Shown here piece by piece: positions 53,335 through 62,256 of a stretch of DNA of 64,000 nucleotides. The notes under the pieces were generated by a model that did not search any database, had not been told where the DNA came from, and worked only from the letters and a program-made list of their open reading frames with translations. The position numbers were made by a program, and so were the translations under genes. Origin of the DNA: Corynebacterium sp. NML98-0116 (lineage in GTDB: Bacteria; Actinomycetota; Actinomycetes; Mycobacteriales; Mycobacteriaceae); the NCBI RefSeq assembly GCF_001767255.1, contig NZ_CP017639.1, positions 295,406 to 359,405 of the forward strand. Reading direction: 5' to 3'. Position 1 is the stretch's first letter. Every line of letters starts with the position of its first letter.

Positions 53335-54271
53335 AGTCCAAAACCTGTCAAAGGTCTACGGCCCCGTCCGCGCCGTCGACGACGTGAGCTTCCGCGTCAA
53401 ACCCGGCATCGTCACCGGGTTCCTCGGCCCCAACGGCGCAGGCAAATCCACCACCATGCGTATGATCGTCGGCCTGGATAAGCCCACGTCAGGCAGCTGT
53501 CTTATCGACGGCACCAGCTACCGCAACCTCAAGCGCCCCGCCCAAAAAGTCGGCGCGCTCCTCGACGCCAAAGGTGTACACCCCAACCGCTCCGCCCGCG
53601 CGACGCTCCTGTGGCAAGCACAGGCCTCCGGCATTCCCGCCTCCCGCGTCGACGAAGTCCTCTCCCTCGTCGGGCTGACCGACGTAGCGGGCAAGAAGGT
53701 CGGCGGGTTCTCCCTCGGCATGGGGCAACGCCTCGGCATCGCAGCGGCCCTGCTCGGCGACCCCGAATACCTCATCCTCGACGAACCCGTCAACGGCCTC
53801 GACCCCGAAGGTATCCGCTGGGTCCGCTCCCTGCTGCGCGCGCTCGCCCAGGAAGGCCGCACCATCCTGGTGTCCTCTCACCTCCTCGCCGAGATGGCGC
53901 AGACCGCCGACCACCTCATCGTGATCGGCAAGGGCAAACTCGTCGCCGACACCTCCGTCCACGACTTCATCAAGGCCCACTCCGGCTCCCGCGTTGTGGT
54001 GCGTGCCGCTGATGCTGGGCTTTCTCGTTTGCAGGTGGCCGTGGAGGCAGGCGCGCCGGGCGCCAGCATCAGCCCAGGCACCGACGCCGACGGCCGACCC
54101 AACCTCACCATTAACGACGCCACCCCCGAAACCATCGGGCGCATCGCCTTCGAAGCCGGCGTCATCCTCACCGAACTCAGCGAACACCACGCCTCCCTCG
54201 AGGACGCCTACATCCAATCCACCGAAGGCACCGAACAGTTCGCATCCCGCACAGTCCAGGAGGGCAAGTAA
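53327..54271 (+). CDS. ABC transporter ATP-binding protein
   Basis: 314 residues from ATG 53327. Walker A GPNGAGKS (about 37), a signature FSLGMGQRLGIAAALLG in which the usual LSGGM/Q is FSLGM, Walker B YLILDEPVNGLDPEG and the H-loop VSSHLLAEM. The C-terminal 90 residues are an accessory domain common in ABC-2 exporters of the CcmA/BcrA (lantibiotic-immunity or antibiotic efflux) type. CATACT at 53314-53319 could drive a leaderless transcript. It is followed 2 bp later by its permease, making a two-gene exporter of unknown substrate. Confidence 0.93.
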   Translation: MIEVQNLSKVYGPVRAVDDVSFRVKPGIVTGFLGPNGAGKSTTMRMIVGLDKPTSGSCLIDGTSYRNLKRPAQKVGALLDAKGVHPNRSARATLLWQAQASGIPASRVDEVLSLVGLTDVAGKKVGGFSLGMGQRLGIAAALLGDPEYLILDEPVNGLDPEGIRWVRSLLRALAQEGRTILVSSHLLAEMAQTADHLIVIGKGKLVADTSVHDFIKAHSGSRVVVRAADAGLSRLQVAVEAGAPGASISPGTDADGRPNLTINDATPETIGRIAFEAGVILTELSEHHASLEDAYIQSTEGTEQFASRTVQEGK

Positions 54272-54273
54272 CC

Positions 54274-55002
54274 ATGAACCTCATACTTTCCGAGTGGACC
54301 AAACTCCGCAGCACCCGCTCCTTCTGGTGGACCAGCGCCGCCATGATCATCGTCGCCGGCATCTACGGCGCACTCTTCGGCTGGCTGGCCAACACCTCCG
54401 GCATGCCCTACACACCCCTGACCGTCGTCTCGACCGTCTCCATGACCATCGGGATCGTCGTCATCGTGCAAGCCGCCATGACCGTCACCACCGAATACCG
54501 ATTCGGCATCCCCGCCACCAACTTCCGCCTCACACCGCAGCGCTGGCGAGTCGCCCTGGCCAAAGTCGTAGTGGGCGTCGTCGGCGTTGTGGTTGCGACG
54601 CTGCTAGCCGTGGTCGTGGCGTTCATCCTCGCCGACCTCACCACCGCCGTCCCCGCAGGCTGGACCACAAATAGCGCCACCCAGCGCGCCCTGTGGGCAG
54701 TACCCCTCGGCATGGCGCTGCTCACCCTGTTCACCCAGGGCGTCGGCTGGATCGTCCGCAACACGTCCGCCGCCATCGTCATCGGCCTGTCCATGATGCT
54801 CCTCCTGGAGACCATCGTCGGGTTCATCCCTAAATACGGCCAAGACGTTGCCAAGTTCCTCCCCTTCAACAACCTCATCGCCTTCATGATGAACCAACCC
54901 ACCCAACACTGGGAGCTCGGCGCCTCCCTCGGCATCTTCGCCGTGTGGGCCGTGGCGTTGTGGGTGATCGGCGTGCTGTTGACTGAGGCGCGGGACGCGT
55001 AG
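54274..55002 (+). CDS. ABC-2-type permease
   Basis: 242 residues with six hydrophobic segments (SFWWTSAAMIIVAGIYGALFGW, VSMTIGIVVIVQAAMTVTTEY, VVVGVVGVVVATLLAVVVAFIL, WAVPLGMALLTLFTQGVGWI, SAAIVIGLSMMLLLETIVGF, SLGIFAVWAVALWVIGVLL). The N-terminal ILSEWTKLRSTRSF is the typical start of ABC-2 permeases paired with such ATPases. It works with the preceding ATPase. Confidence 0.9.
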   Translation: MNLILSEWTKLRSTRSFWWTSAAMIIVAGIYGALFGWLANTSGMPYTPLTVVSTVSMTIGIVVIVQAAMTVTTEYRFGIPATNFRLTPQRWRVALAKVVVGVVGVVVATLLAVVVAFILADLTTAVPAGWTTNSATQRALWAVPLGMALLTLFTQGVGWIVRNTSAAIVIGLSMMLLLETIVGFIPKYGQDVAKFLPFNNLIAFMMNQPTQHWELGASLGIFAVWAVALWVIGVLLTEARDA

Positions 55003-55010
55003 TTCGATAG

Positions 55011-55102
55011 CAGTGCCAGAAGACGCAATCTCCTAAGAGTGCCCCATTAAAACCGCTGGTTATAAAAGGGCTATATCTATAAGGTTGCGTCTTTTGGCAC
55101 TG
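55011..55102. repeat. palindromic repeat family A, copy 3
   Basis: Arms CAGTGCCAGAAGACGCAA and TTGCGTCTTTTGGCACTG. It lies between the convergent ends of the permease and nuclease-like genes and may serve as a bidirectional terminator. Confidence 0.85.
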
Positions 55103-55103
55103 T

Positions 55104-55910
55104 TCACATTCGGTCAAGTAATTCTTCCATTCGTGGGACCACCTCACTAAACGTGGCGGCGGCGAACCTGACCACGGTCCAGCCCTCCAACGCCAGATCC
55201 AAGTTGATCCGGGCATCCTTCTGGCGCTGGTCATACTCCCAATGGTGCTGGCCGTCATACATGATCCCGGTTTTAAGCGGTTCGATGGCGAAGTCGAACG
55301 TCGTTACGAGGCGGCGGCCCCTATATACAGGGACTTGCTCACTCAGCTTCAGTCGGCGTTGCTTTGTTACGGCGTGGAGCAGCAGGCGCAGCTCGGTTTC
55401 GCGCGGCGAGTCGACGAGCTTGCTGGAAAGCTTGAGTACCTTGTTGAGCCATCGCTTCTCCACGCGCCAGTCCGCTGCTTGGCGCAGCGAAGATGTTGAA
55501 ACGTTGAGGTGCCTGCGAACGCAATCCACCAGCTGCACTGCCCGTACTTGGAGGGGGTCGAGCCCCTCGGGTGTGATGACGGCAGGAGAGTGCTCTCCGC
55601 TTTTTAGCATCTGGATCGCCTGAATCGTGGCGTACGCGGGGGCCGCTGCGTAGATCGTGTGTCCGAAGTGGTGCACTGTTGTGAGTGCGATACCGTCGGC
55701 TCCGCGGCGTTTGAGTCCGGGCGTTGTTGGGGTAGGGGAGCGGGTCTTACTGGTCGGGCCGATGAATGTGACGGGGGCTGTGTCTGTAAGGTAGGGCAAC
55801 CTGTAAAGGGTGAGAGCAGAGTAGCCGCTGGCGATGTGGGTCGGCCACTGTTGTGCGTAGTCGAGGATCATCTGTAGTGCCTCCGGTTGCGGTGTTTGTC
55901 TGTAATTCAT
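55104..55910 (-). CDS. DUF559/Vsr-like nuclease-fold protein, possibly inactive
   Basis: 268 residues. The N-terminal part (about 1-150) resembles the AbiEi-like region found before such nuclease domains in actinobacteria (HIASGYSALTLYRLP, TTVHHFGHTIYAAAPAYA). The C-terminal 100 residues follow the PD-(D/E)XK pattern of DUF559: SPRETELRLLL (Glu), TFDFAI (Asp), GIMYDGQHHWEYDQRQKDARINLDLALEGWTVVRF. The usual GIEYDG is GIMYDG here, so the catalytic acidic position is Met. It may be a degenerate nuclease. Flanked on both sides by family A repeats. Confidence 0.7.
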   Translation of the reverse strand: MNYRQTPQPEALQMILDYAQQWPTHIASGYSALTLYRLPYLTDTAPVTFIGPTSKTRSPTPTTPGLKRRGADGIALTTVHHFGHTIYAAAPAYATIQAIQMLKSGEHSPAVITPEGLDPLQVRAVQLVDCVRRHLNVSTSSLRQAADWRVEKRWLNKVLKLSSKLVDSPRETELRLLLHAVTKQRRLKLSEQVPVYRGRRLVTTFDFAIEPLKTGIMYDGQHHWEYDQRQKDARINLDLALEGWTVVRFAAATFSEVVPRMEELLDRM

Positions 55911-55970
55911 ATTTGTTTAGACGCATTGGATGGGCGCCTGGTTTCCTTGTTCTTCCACAATTTCTGTTTA

Positions 55971-56062
55971 CAGTGCCAAAGGACGCAACCAATAAGCTCT
56001 AGCACTTTTGTGACCAGGTGTTATGGCGGTGTCTGTTTTGGGAATTGCGTCTCTTGGCACTG
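55971..56062. repeat. palindromic repeat family A, copy 4
   Basis: Arms CAGTGCCAAAGGACGCAA and TTGCGTCTCTTGGCACTG, 92 bp, on the other side of the nuclease-like gene. The rest of 55911-56208 shows no gene. Confidence 0.87.
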
Positions 56063-56130
56063 GGCAGATTTGGTGGGGAACTTTCTTGACCCACAAACCA
56101 CACCCGCCACATGAGAAAACATTTAGAAAG

Positions 56131-56158
56131 TTGCGGAGGTTTAGGCAAAACGAATAAT
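56131..56158 (+). promoter_or_regulatory. possible promoter of surface protein/metalloprotease cassette 2
   Basis: TTGCGG (56131-56136), 16 bp, AATAAT (56153-56158). Weak but the best pair seen. Confidence 0.3.
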
Positions 56159-56208
56159 GGGGACTACCCTGGGAGTGTCATTGGCTTTTGCTGCAGAAAG
56201 GATTCGTT

Positions 56209-59200
56209 GTGGCGAATAATCGCGGCCGGGCAGCAGGTGAGGCTCGCCGGGCGGGTTCGCGTGTGCGGACCCGGTTGCGGAGGGGTGTGGTTGTTGCGGC
56301 GGCGGCGTTGATCGTGACGCCGTTGGTGCAGGTTGCAGGGCCAACAGAGCTGCAGGTGCAGGCAAATGCGCAGGCGCAGGGCCCGGCGCTGGCCGAGACG
56401 AATCCAATCAAATACAAGCTGTTGGAGGTCAGGCCCGGGAAGCTGGGCCGCAGTGAGCTGGAGTCGGGAGACCTGGCGACGATATCCAGGGTGGAGAAGC
56501 TTTATAAAAAGATTGATTTTTCAGGAGTGGCGTGGAGGCCTTCGCCCACCAGCGGCGCTGATGCTCCGCGTCGCTACCAGGTGAGCGTGTGGGCCCCGGA
56601 GACTGGGGTAATCGCCGGGGTTTATGACAGAGAGGTGCTGTCGGGGAAGGACTCCATTTATAAGTGGAATCCTCAGAAGTTTTTGGATGACCAGTCGAAG
56701 ATCAACGAACTGGACTTCGACATTAAGTTCACGGATGGCTCGGTGCAGGAGCGCGCGGTGTTGCCGCTGCGTCTCTTGGGTCTCGACGGCCGCCTCGCCA
56801 ACGATCCGGATGGGGATTTTGATGGCGATGGTGTGTCGAATGGCGAGGAGGCCAGGAAGGGGGCGAACCCGTTCGACGCCAGGGATAGGGGTGTCGCGAA
56901 GAATCCGTTGCCGAAGCTTCCGGAGACGACAACGCCGACGCCTACTTCAACTACGACGAGCGCAAAACCGCAGCCAAAGCCGTCGCCGTCGAGCATCACC
57001 TCGCAGCCGCAGCCGAAGCCGAAGCCGAGCAGCGCGCAGCAGACGAGTACTGAGGCGAAGCCGACGTCGACAAGTGTGAAGCCGACTACGACGACGCGGA
57101 AGCCATACATGGCTGAGCAGTACGACCCGTACCCGGGCGAGCTGCTGGTGCGGCTGAAGCCAGGCCAGGAGTTCCGAAGCGGGACGCCGTTCGGCAATGC
57201 TGAGGTGAAGGTGCGCTCGATTCGGTATAAGGGCGAGCAGAACGGCAGGAAGTCGCCGGCGCTGGACCACGCGCTTGTCGACGCCTCCGACGGCAACCGT
57301 TTCGTTGTGAAGGCCAAAGGCCTGGAGGCGTTCGCGGAGGCCTACGAGCAGGAGTTTGGGAACTCGAAGCCGGAGTTTGAGCGGGTGTCGAAGTGGTTCA
57401 TGAACACCTTCATCACGCATGCGCGCGTGGAAGTGGACTACCCGGATAGCTCGTCTGATGCGAAGGATTTCTTGATCGGGTTTGTTGGCGAGGACGAGCG
57501 TGTGTTCTCCATCCCAGCCGCGGACTTCGACGGCGATGGCGTGAGCAACGAGGACGAAGTGAGCTTGGGGACGAACCCCTTCTCACCGGACAGCACTCCT
57601 CATGAGAAGCCGAAGTTCGCGATTACCTCGAAGAGCGTAAAGCCTGGCGAGGTGTACGAGTTCGTGCCGTCGGCGAAGTTGGACCCGAATACCAAGTTCC
57701 TGGGTGCGGAGGGCTACCAGGTGTCGCTGACGCCGGATGGCAACGTGCGTGTTGTCGGCAGTAGTGACAAGTGCAATCACAAGTTCTCCTTCAAGGTGTG
57801 GGACCCGCTGTACGAAGAGCTGGCGACGCTTCACGTCGAGTCTGATTTCTCGGAGGATTGGACGCCGATCAACGTGAAGGCGGGGACGACGCTTGAGACG
57901 AACGTGATGAGCCCCGATGAAATCGCGAGCGGCATGGAGATCGTCTCGACGAAGGATGAGCTGAAAGCCGGTGGGGTGTCGGATTGGGTCTCCATCGGTA
58001 GGGACGGCGAGGTGTTCTTGAAGCCGCCGCGCTCCGAGGGCGGATCGAAGGGTGAGCGCAGGTACTGGGTACGGCTCTCCACCGGCGAGCAGCGTGTAAT
58101 TAAAGTCAACGTGCTCGACCCAACCCCGTACGCCGAAGAGTACAAGCTGCAGTACCCGGACGTGTTCGTCCGCCTGGGCGAAGAGACCCGCAGCCACGCG
58201 CCGCTGGCGACCCTGACGCAGGGCGCCGAGGTGTTCTTCAACCAGCCGATCCCGGAAGAGGCACAGGTCTCCTACTCGATCGAGGGCGAAACTGACGCGA
58301 GCGTCGTTGAGCGGGAGGGCACCGCCGAGGACGGCGAGCAGCCAGGCATGGTCACGTTCAAGGCCACAGGCGACGACCTGAAGGCCGGTGACGTCGTGCA
58401 AGTGATGGTAAAGGCCAGCTTTAGCGACGGCTCCACCCAGCACGTCCCCGTCTACTTCAACATCCTGCCGCGCCAGATCGCGGGCAGCTACAACCACGCC
58501 TATGAAACTGGCCGCGAGGTGCTGCCGGGGACGCCGATCGTCCTGCATAGGACGGATGTTCGCAACGTGCCGGAGGGCACCGACTTCGTGTTCTTCGAGG
58601 ACGCCGAGGGCAACAAGAACCTCAATGGGTGGAAGGTGTCCGTGAATCGTGACACCGGCAACCTGGTTGTGCGTGCGCCGGAAAATGGTGCCCGGCCGCT
58701 GGACGCGGTGGTGACGGTGTCCTACCCGGACGGCAGTTCCACCGATGTGCCATTCCACGTCGGGGTGAAGCACAGCAAACCGGACGCGGAGGCATTTACG
58801 CCGAGGTACGCGCCGGAAACGCTGACCGGCGGCACCCGCACGTCCTACGAGATGTTGACCCCGGTGCCGGAAAACACCACGTTCTCGATTGAGGAGAACG
58901 CTGGGTTGGATGTGAGCGTCGATACGAAGACGGGCCGCATCACCGCCGTGCTACCGAAAGACGCGCCGGGCGGCGCCAAGTACAACGTGCGCGTGCGTGT
59001 GAAGTACCCCGATGGCTCCGAGGAGTTTATCGACGCCGAGCTGCGCAAGAAGGCTATCGCCGACGAAGAGCGCCCGCGCTGGAGCGACATCTACGTCAAC
59101 GCCGGCGACTTGGCTTCCACGCCGCAGGGCCAGCGCGTCCCGCCTGAGACCACCTTCGGTATCGACGCCAGCTTCGCCGCCAAGGGGTGGCAGGTGCACG

Positions 59201-59592
59201 TCGATAAGTATTCGGGCAGGTTGCAGGTGCTGCCGGACGCGTCGGTGAAGTCGAAGTCGAAGGTTGAGGTGCCGGTTGTGGTGACCTACCAGGACGGCTC
59301 GCAGCGCACCGTGAAGGTGTCGGCGTACGTGCGTGAGCCGCGCCAGACCGCTGCGCCGACACCATCGACAGAGGCACCCACGTCCACGCCGACACCGACC
59401 CCGAGTACCCCGGCGCCAACGCCGGAGCCGGACCCAGCCCCCGAGACTGGGAGTTCGGCAGCGGGGTGGATTACTGTAATTCTCGGTGCACTTGGGTTCC
59501 TGGTAGGCGCCGGTTTGCTCGCGCTGCAGGAAGTCCCAGTTGTTCAGTCGAATCTCAGACACCTTATGCGTGACCTGGGCTTGAGGAGGTAA
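56209..59592 (+). CDS. cassette 2 surface protein with calcium-binding and Rib-like modules
   Basis: 1127 residues from GTG 56209 (GAAAGGA 6 bp upstream; the open frame extends 7 codons). The long Arg-rich N-region and RRGVVVAAAALIVTPLVQVA form the signal peptide. Modules: a domain ending DPDGDFDGDGVSNGEEARKG (about 197-216), a Pro/Thr/Lys linker, a second copy of that domain type ending ADFDGDGVSNEDEVSLGTNP (about 437), then Ig/Rib-like modules closing with FSDGSTQHV, YPDGSSTDV, YPDGSEEFI and YQDGSQRTV. After a TPTPTPSTPAPTPEP spacer comes one membrane segment (GWITVILGALGFLVGAGLLAL) and a basic tail. Counterpart of the protein at 41013, but the calcium modules resemble those of the big island proteins. 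The protease follows 4 bp later. Confidence 0.9.
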   Translation: MANNRGRAAGEARRAGSRVRTRLRRGVVVAAAALIVTPLVQVAGPTELQVQANAQAQGPALAETNPIKYKLLEVRPGKLGRSELESGDLATISRVEKLYKKIDFSGVAWRPSPTSGADAPRRYQVSVWAPETGVIAGVYDREVLSGKDSIYKWNPQKFLDDQSKINELDFDIKFTDGSVQERAVLPLRLLGLDGRLANDPDGDFDGDGVSNGEEARKGANPFDARDRGVAKNPLPKLPETTTPTPTSTTTSAKPQPKPSPSSITSQPQPKPKPSSAQQTSTEAKPTSTSVKPTTTTRKPYMAEQYDPYPGELLVRLKPGQEFRSGTPFGNAEVKVRSIRYKGEQNGRKSPALDHALVDASDGNRFVVKAKGLEAFAEAYEQEFGNSKPEFERVSKWFMNTFITHARVEVDYPDSSSDAKDFLIGFVGEDERVFSIPAADFDGDGVSNEDEVSLGTNPFSPDSTPHEKPKFAITSKSVKPGEVYEFVPSAKLDPNTKFLGAEGYQVSLTPDGNVRVVGSSDKCNHKFSFKVWDPLYEELATLHVESDFSEDWTPINVKAGTTLETNVMSPDEIASGMEIVSTKDELKAGGVSDWVSIGRDGEVFLKPPRSEGGSKGERRYWVRLSTGEQRVIKVNVLDPTPYAEEYKLQYPDVFVRLGEETRSHAPLATLTQGAEVFFNQPIPEEAQVSYSIEGETDASVVEREGTAEDGEQPGMVTFKATGDDLKAGDVVQVMVKASFSDGSTQHVPVYFNILPRQIAGSYNHAYETGREVLPGTPIVLHRTDVRNVPEGTDFVFFEDAEGNKNLNGWKVSVNRDTGNLVVRAPENGARPLDAVVTVSYPDGSSTDVPFHVGVKHSKPDAEAFTPRYAPETLTGGTRTSYEMLTPVPENTTFSIEENAGLDVSVDTKTGRITAVLPKDAPGGAKYNVRVRVKYPDGSEEFIDAELRKKAIADEERPRWSDIYVNAGDLASTPQGQRVPPETTFGIDASFAAKGWQVHVDKYSGRLQVLPDASVKSKSKVEVPVVVTYQDGSQRTVKVSAYVREPRQTAAPTPSTEAPTSTPTPTPSTPAPTPEPDPAPETGSSAAGWITVILGALGFLVGAGLLALQEVPVVQSNLRHLMRDLGLRR

Positions 59593-59596
59593 AAGG

Positions 59597-62056
59597 ATGC
59601 GTTTTCACAAGACAGTGATTGCAGGTGCAGTGACGCTCGCGCTCGGCATGGGCGCAGTGTCGGCCGTGCCTGCGACGGCGTCCCCCGTCAATTCAGATGA
59701 TGATGCCATCCAGACCCACCTCCACATCCGGAAGAGCTACCACGAGGCAACCCTGACCTACATGAACCCGAAGTCGGTTGCGGGCAAGTTGGAGAACCAG
59801 GTCGGTGTGATCGGCTGGGCCGATGGGCGCGTGGTGGCGCCGATCGCGAAGAGTACGACTGAGAGCTCCCCCGAGGACGGCGTCACGGTGCTGGAGCACA
59901 CCGACCCGCGACGCGAAGTCACCATGAAGCGCACCTTTACGGTCAAAGGCGACGAGATCAACGTGGTCACCGAGCTGACCAACAACGCCGGAACCGCCCG
60001 TGAGCTGGCGATCCGCATGTACAACCACGCCAAGCCAATGAAGGGCACCATGACCGCCGCGCAGTTTGGGGACAGCCTGCGCGGGGAGGACAAGTCCGCC
60101 TACCGAGTCGACGCGAACTTCCCGGGTGCGACGGCGCTTGCCACCGCTCAGGATCCGGCGACTCTCCCAGAGTGGAACGCGGGCTCTGACAACAAAAACA
60201 TGGAACGTGGTGAAGTCCTCAGCGGCACCTGGGTCCAGACCGTCGAGTCTGGCGCGACGATGAAGGCCGAGATGACGGTCAAGATCGAAACGCAGCTGGG
60301 GGCGCTGGACTCGGATGGTGACGGCCTGCTAGACATCTGGGAAATGCAGGGTGCGAATGTAAATGGCGTCGATATGCCGTTGCACCGCTGGGGCGCCAAC
60401 CCGTATGAGAAAGACATCTTCCTCCAGATGAACTGGATGAAGTCCGAGTGGGAAACCGAGGGCTGCCAGGAAGCGGCGCGCTTCGCCGTCAACCCCGAAG
60501 GCTTCGCCCGCTACGACGCCTGCTCGAAGATGAACACGAACGTCTACCGCCCGTCCGGGCTCATCCTGGACCAGCTGGTGAAGAAGTTCGCCGCACACGG
60601 CTACAACCTGCACATCGACGCAGGTAAGGGCTACTCCAAGAACTTCGAAGCCCGCGACGACGAATACCGCGGCGGGCCGATCCTTGGCTACAAGGACCAC
60701 TACTTCAACTCGCCCGAAACGTCCGGCTCGGAGCTGATCACCACGTCGGTGGACCTGCTCAAAGAGCGCGAAGGCATCTTCCGCTCCGGCGTCATCGGCG
60801 ACCTTATGGACGCCCCCTCCGCCAACGGCTCCATCAACTACGCCACCGGACGCGCACTGATCGGCGGCACGAGCTTCTACGTGTCCAAGAACGCCCGCAT
60901 GGGCGCCGAGGACAAAGTACGCAACACCATCATGCACGAGCTCGGCCACAACCTGGGTCTGAACCACAACGGCATGCTGTGGGTCGACGGCAAGCGCCAA
61001 TCCGTCTACGAATGGACCAAGTACGGAGACTGGCTCAGCGATCGCCCATCCGCCATGAACTACGCCTACCAGTTCGTCACCTTCGACTACCAGGAGGAAG
61101 ACAAGAGCGGCAACCAGGAGGCCCCGCACCCAGGCTGCGCCGACGCCCCCGACTGCTACGTCGGCGAGTGGTCCGTCCCGTCCGAGTGGAAGAACCTCAA
61201 CGTCAAGGCCGGCGGCATCGGTGATGTCTCCGTCAAGCCCGCCGAGTCCGACTCCGAGTCGGACAAGGACGCCGAGAAGCGCCGCGGCATCGAACGCGAC
61301 GCCCGCGAACTCGACGCCGCCGCTGCCCTCAAGAACGACGGCAAGGCCGACTTCTACATGGCCGACGAAAACAGCATCGCCACCGTGCGCGCCGACAACA
61401 AGGTTGTGGGCACCATCGGCAACCGCGGCTACCACGACCATGAGTTCACCGTGCGCGCCTTCTACGGCAAGGAACTTTCCCGCATCGCCCCAGTCCAGAC
61501 CATCAAGGTCAAGGGCATCGGCGACGCCAAGGAAGCCGGGCCGCAGTCCCGCAAGGAAATCCAGATCCCAATCCCGGACACGCAGCGCCTGTACGGCTCC
61601 TACGTGCCGGTCTACATCCAGATCGAAAACGAGTCCGGCGAAATCGTCTTCAGCGAGCTTTTCGACATCAGCCTCCTCGACTACGCCGAGGACGAGCTGC
61701 GCCAAGTCAGCACCCAGCTCGGTGACTCCGTGCTGGGCCAGCGGGCATCCGCACTGCTCTCCCAAGGTAAGCTCGGCGACTTCCAGGACACCAACCGCCG
61801 CAACCTCGCGGACACCAAGGAACTGAAGCAACCTAAGCGGCCATCGACGCCACCAACCACGTCAGCGAAGCCGTCGCCTTCAGCGGCCCCGAGCACCGCG
61901 GCGCCAGCTGACCCAACCACGCAGGACGCCAAAGCCACCGACGACAAGGGCGGCGTCGACGAGAAGACCCGCAACACGATCCTGATCGTTGTCGGCGTGC
62001 TGCTCGGCATCCTGGGCCTGGGCGGCGCGGCCGCCGCCGTGATGGCGAACAAGTAG
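59597..62056 (+). CDS. cassette 2 membrane-anchored metzincin-like metalloprotease
   Basis: 819 residues from ATG 59597, with GAGGAGGTAAAAGG directly upstream. Signal peptide about 1-31 (VIAGAVTLALGMGAVSAVPATA). Same plan as the protein at 44302: beta-rich N-domain, DSDGDGLLDIWEMQGA near 238, shared landmarks DIFLQMNWMKSEWETEGC, NTNVYRPSGLILDQLVKKFA and HGYNLHIDAG, then HELGHNLGLNH at 447-457 with Met-turn PSAMNYAYQF. A charged insert (SDSESDKDAEKRRGIERD), an Ig-like domain, a Pro/Ser/Ala linker and the C-terminal segment NTILIVVGVLLGILGLGGAAAAVMANK complete it. All zinc ligands and the general base are present. The paralogs look moderately diverged, so the duplication is old. Confidence 0.9.
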   Translation: MRFHKTVIAGAVTLALGMGAVSAVPATASPVNSDDDAIQTHLHIRKSYHEATLTYMNPKSVAGKLENQVGVIGWADGRVVAPIAKSTTESSPEDGVTVLEHTDPRREVTMKRTFTVKGDEINVVTELTNNAGTARELAIRMYNHAKPMKGTMTAAQFGDSLRGEDKSAYRVDANFPGATALATAQDPATLPEWNAGSDNKNMERGEVLSGTWVQTVESGATMKAEMTVKIETQLGALDSDGDGLLDIWEMQGANVNGVDMPLHRWGANPYEKDIFLQMNWMKSEWETEGCQEAARFAVNPEGFARYDACSKMNTNVYRPSGLILDQLVKKFAAHGYNLHIDAGKGYSKNFEARDDEYRGGPILGYKDHYFNSPETSGSELITTSVDLLKEREGIFRSGVIGDLMDAPSANGSINYATGRALIGGTSFYVSKNARMGAEDKVRNTIMHELGHNLGLNHNGMLWVDGKRQSVYEWTKYGDWLSDRPSAMNYAYQFVTFDYQEEDKSGNQEAPHPGCADAPDCYVGEWSVPSEWKNLNVKAGGIGDVSVKPAESDSESDKDAEKRRGIERDARELDAAAALKNDGKADFYMADENSIATVRADNKVVGTIGNRGYHDHEFTVRAFYGKELSRIAPVQTIKVKGIGDAKEAGPQSRKEIQIPIPDTQRLYGSYVPVYIQIENESGEIVFSELFDISLLDYAEDELRQVSTQLGDSVLGQRASALLSQGKLGDFQDTNRRNLADTKELKQPKRPSTPPTTSAKPSPSAAPSTAAPADPTTQDAKATDDKGGVDEKTRNTILIVVGVLLGILGLGGAAAAVMANK

Positions 62057-62075
62057 GTCGCTTATTCGCCCGACG

Positions 62076-62149
62076 CACCAAATTCCTTGGTTTTGGCTAG
62101 GGTTCCGGCGTTTTCCCAGGTCGCTGGTCGGTTGTGAGGGAATTTGGTG
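62076..62149. repeat. palindromic repeat family B, copy 7
   Basis: CACCAAATTCC ... GGAATTTGGTG directly after the cassette 2 protease gene; the internal CCCAGGTC core is in the opposite orientation to the other copies. Confidence 0.8.
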
Positions 62150-62164
62150 CGCCTGGCTGTGGGG

Positions 62165-62245
62165 CAGTGCCAAAGGACGCAACCAGTTTTCCGTGACCTG
62201 GGCTTTTGCCGGGTTTTTCGGATGTGGTTGCGTCCTTTGGCACTG
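62165..62245. repeat. palindromic repeat family A, copy 5
   Basis: Arms CAGTGCCAAAGGACGCAACC and GGTTGCGTCCTTTGGCACTG, perfectly inverted over 20 bp. It lies between convergent genes and probably terminates both. Confidence 0.9.
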
Positions 62246-62256
62246 GCAGCGTGCGG

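Noticed and set aside
60329..61831. 500-codon open frame on the - strand opposite the cassette 2 protease
   Set aside because: Shadow frame caused by GC-rich codon use; the + strand protein has complete zinc motifs, signal peptide and ribosome site.
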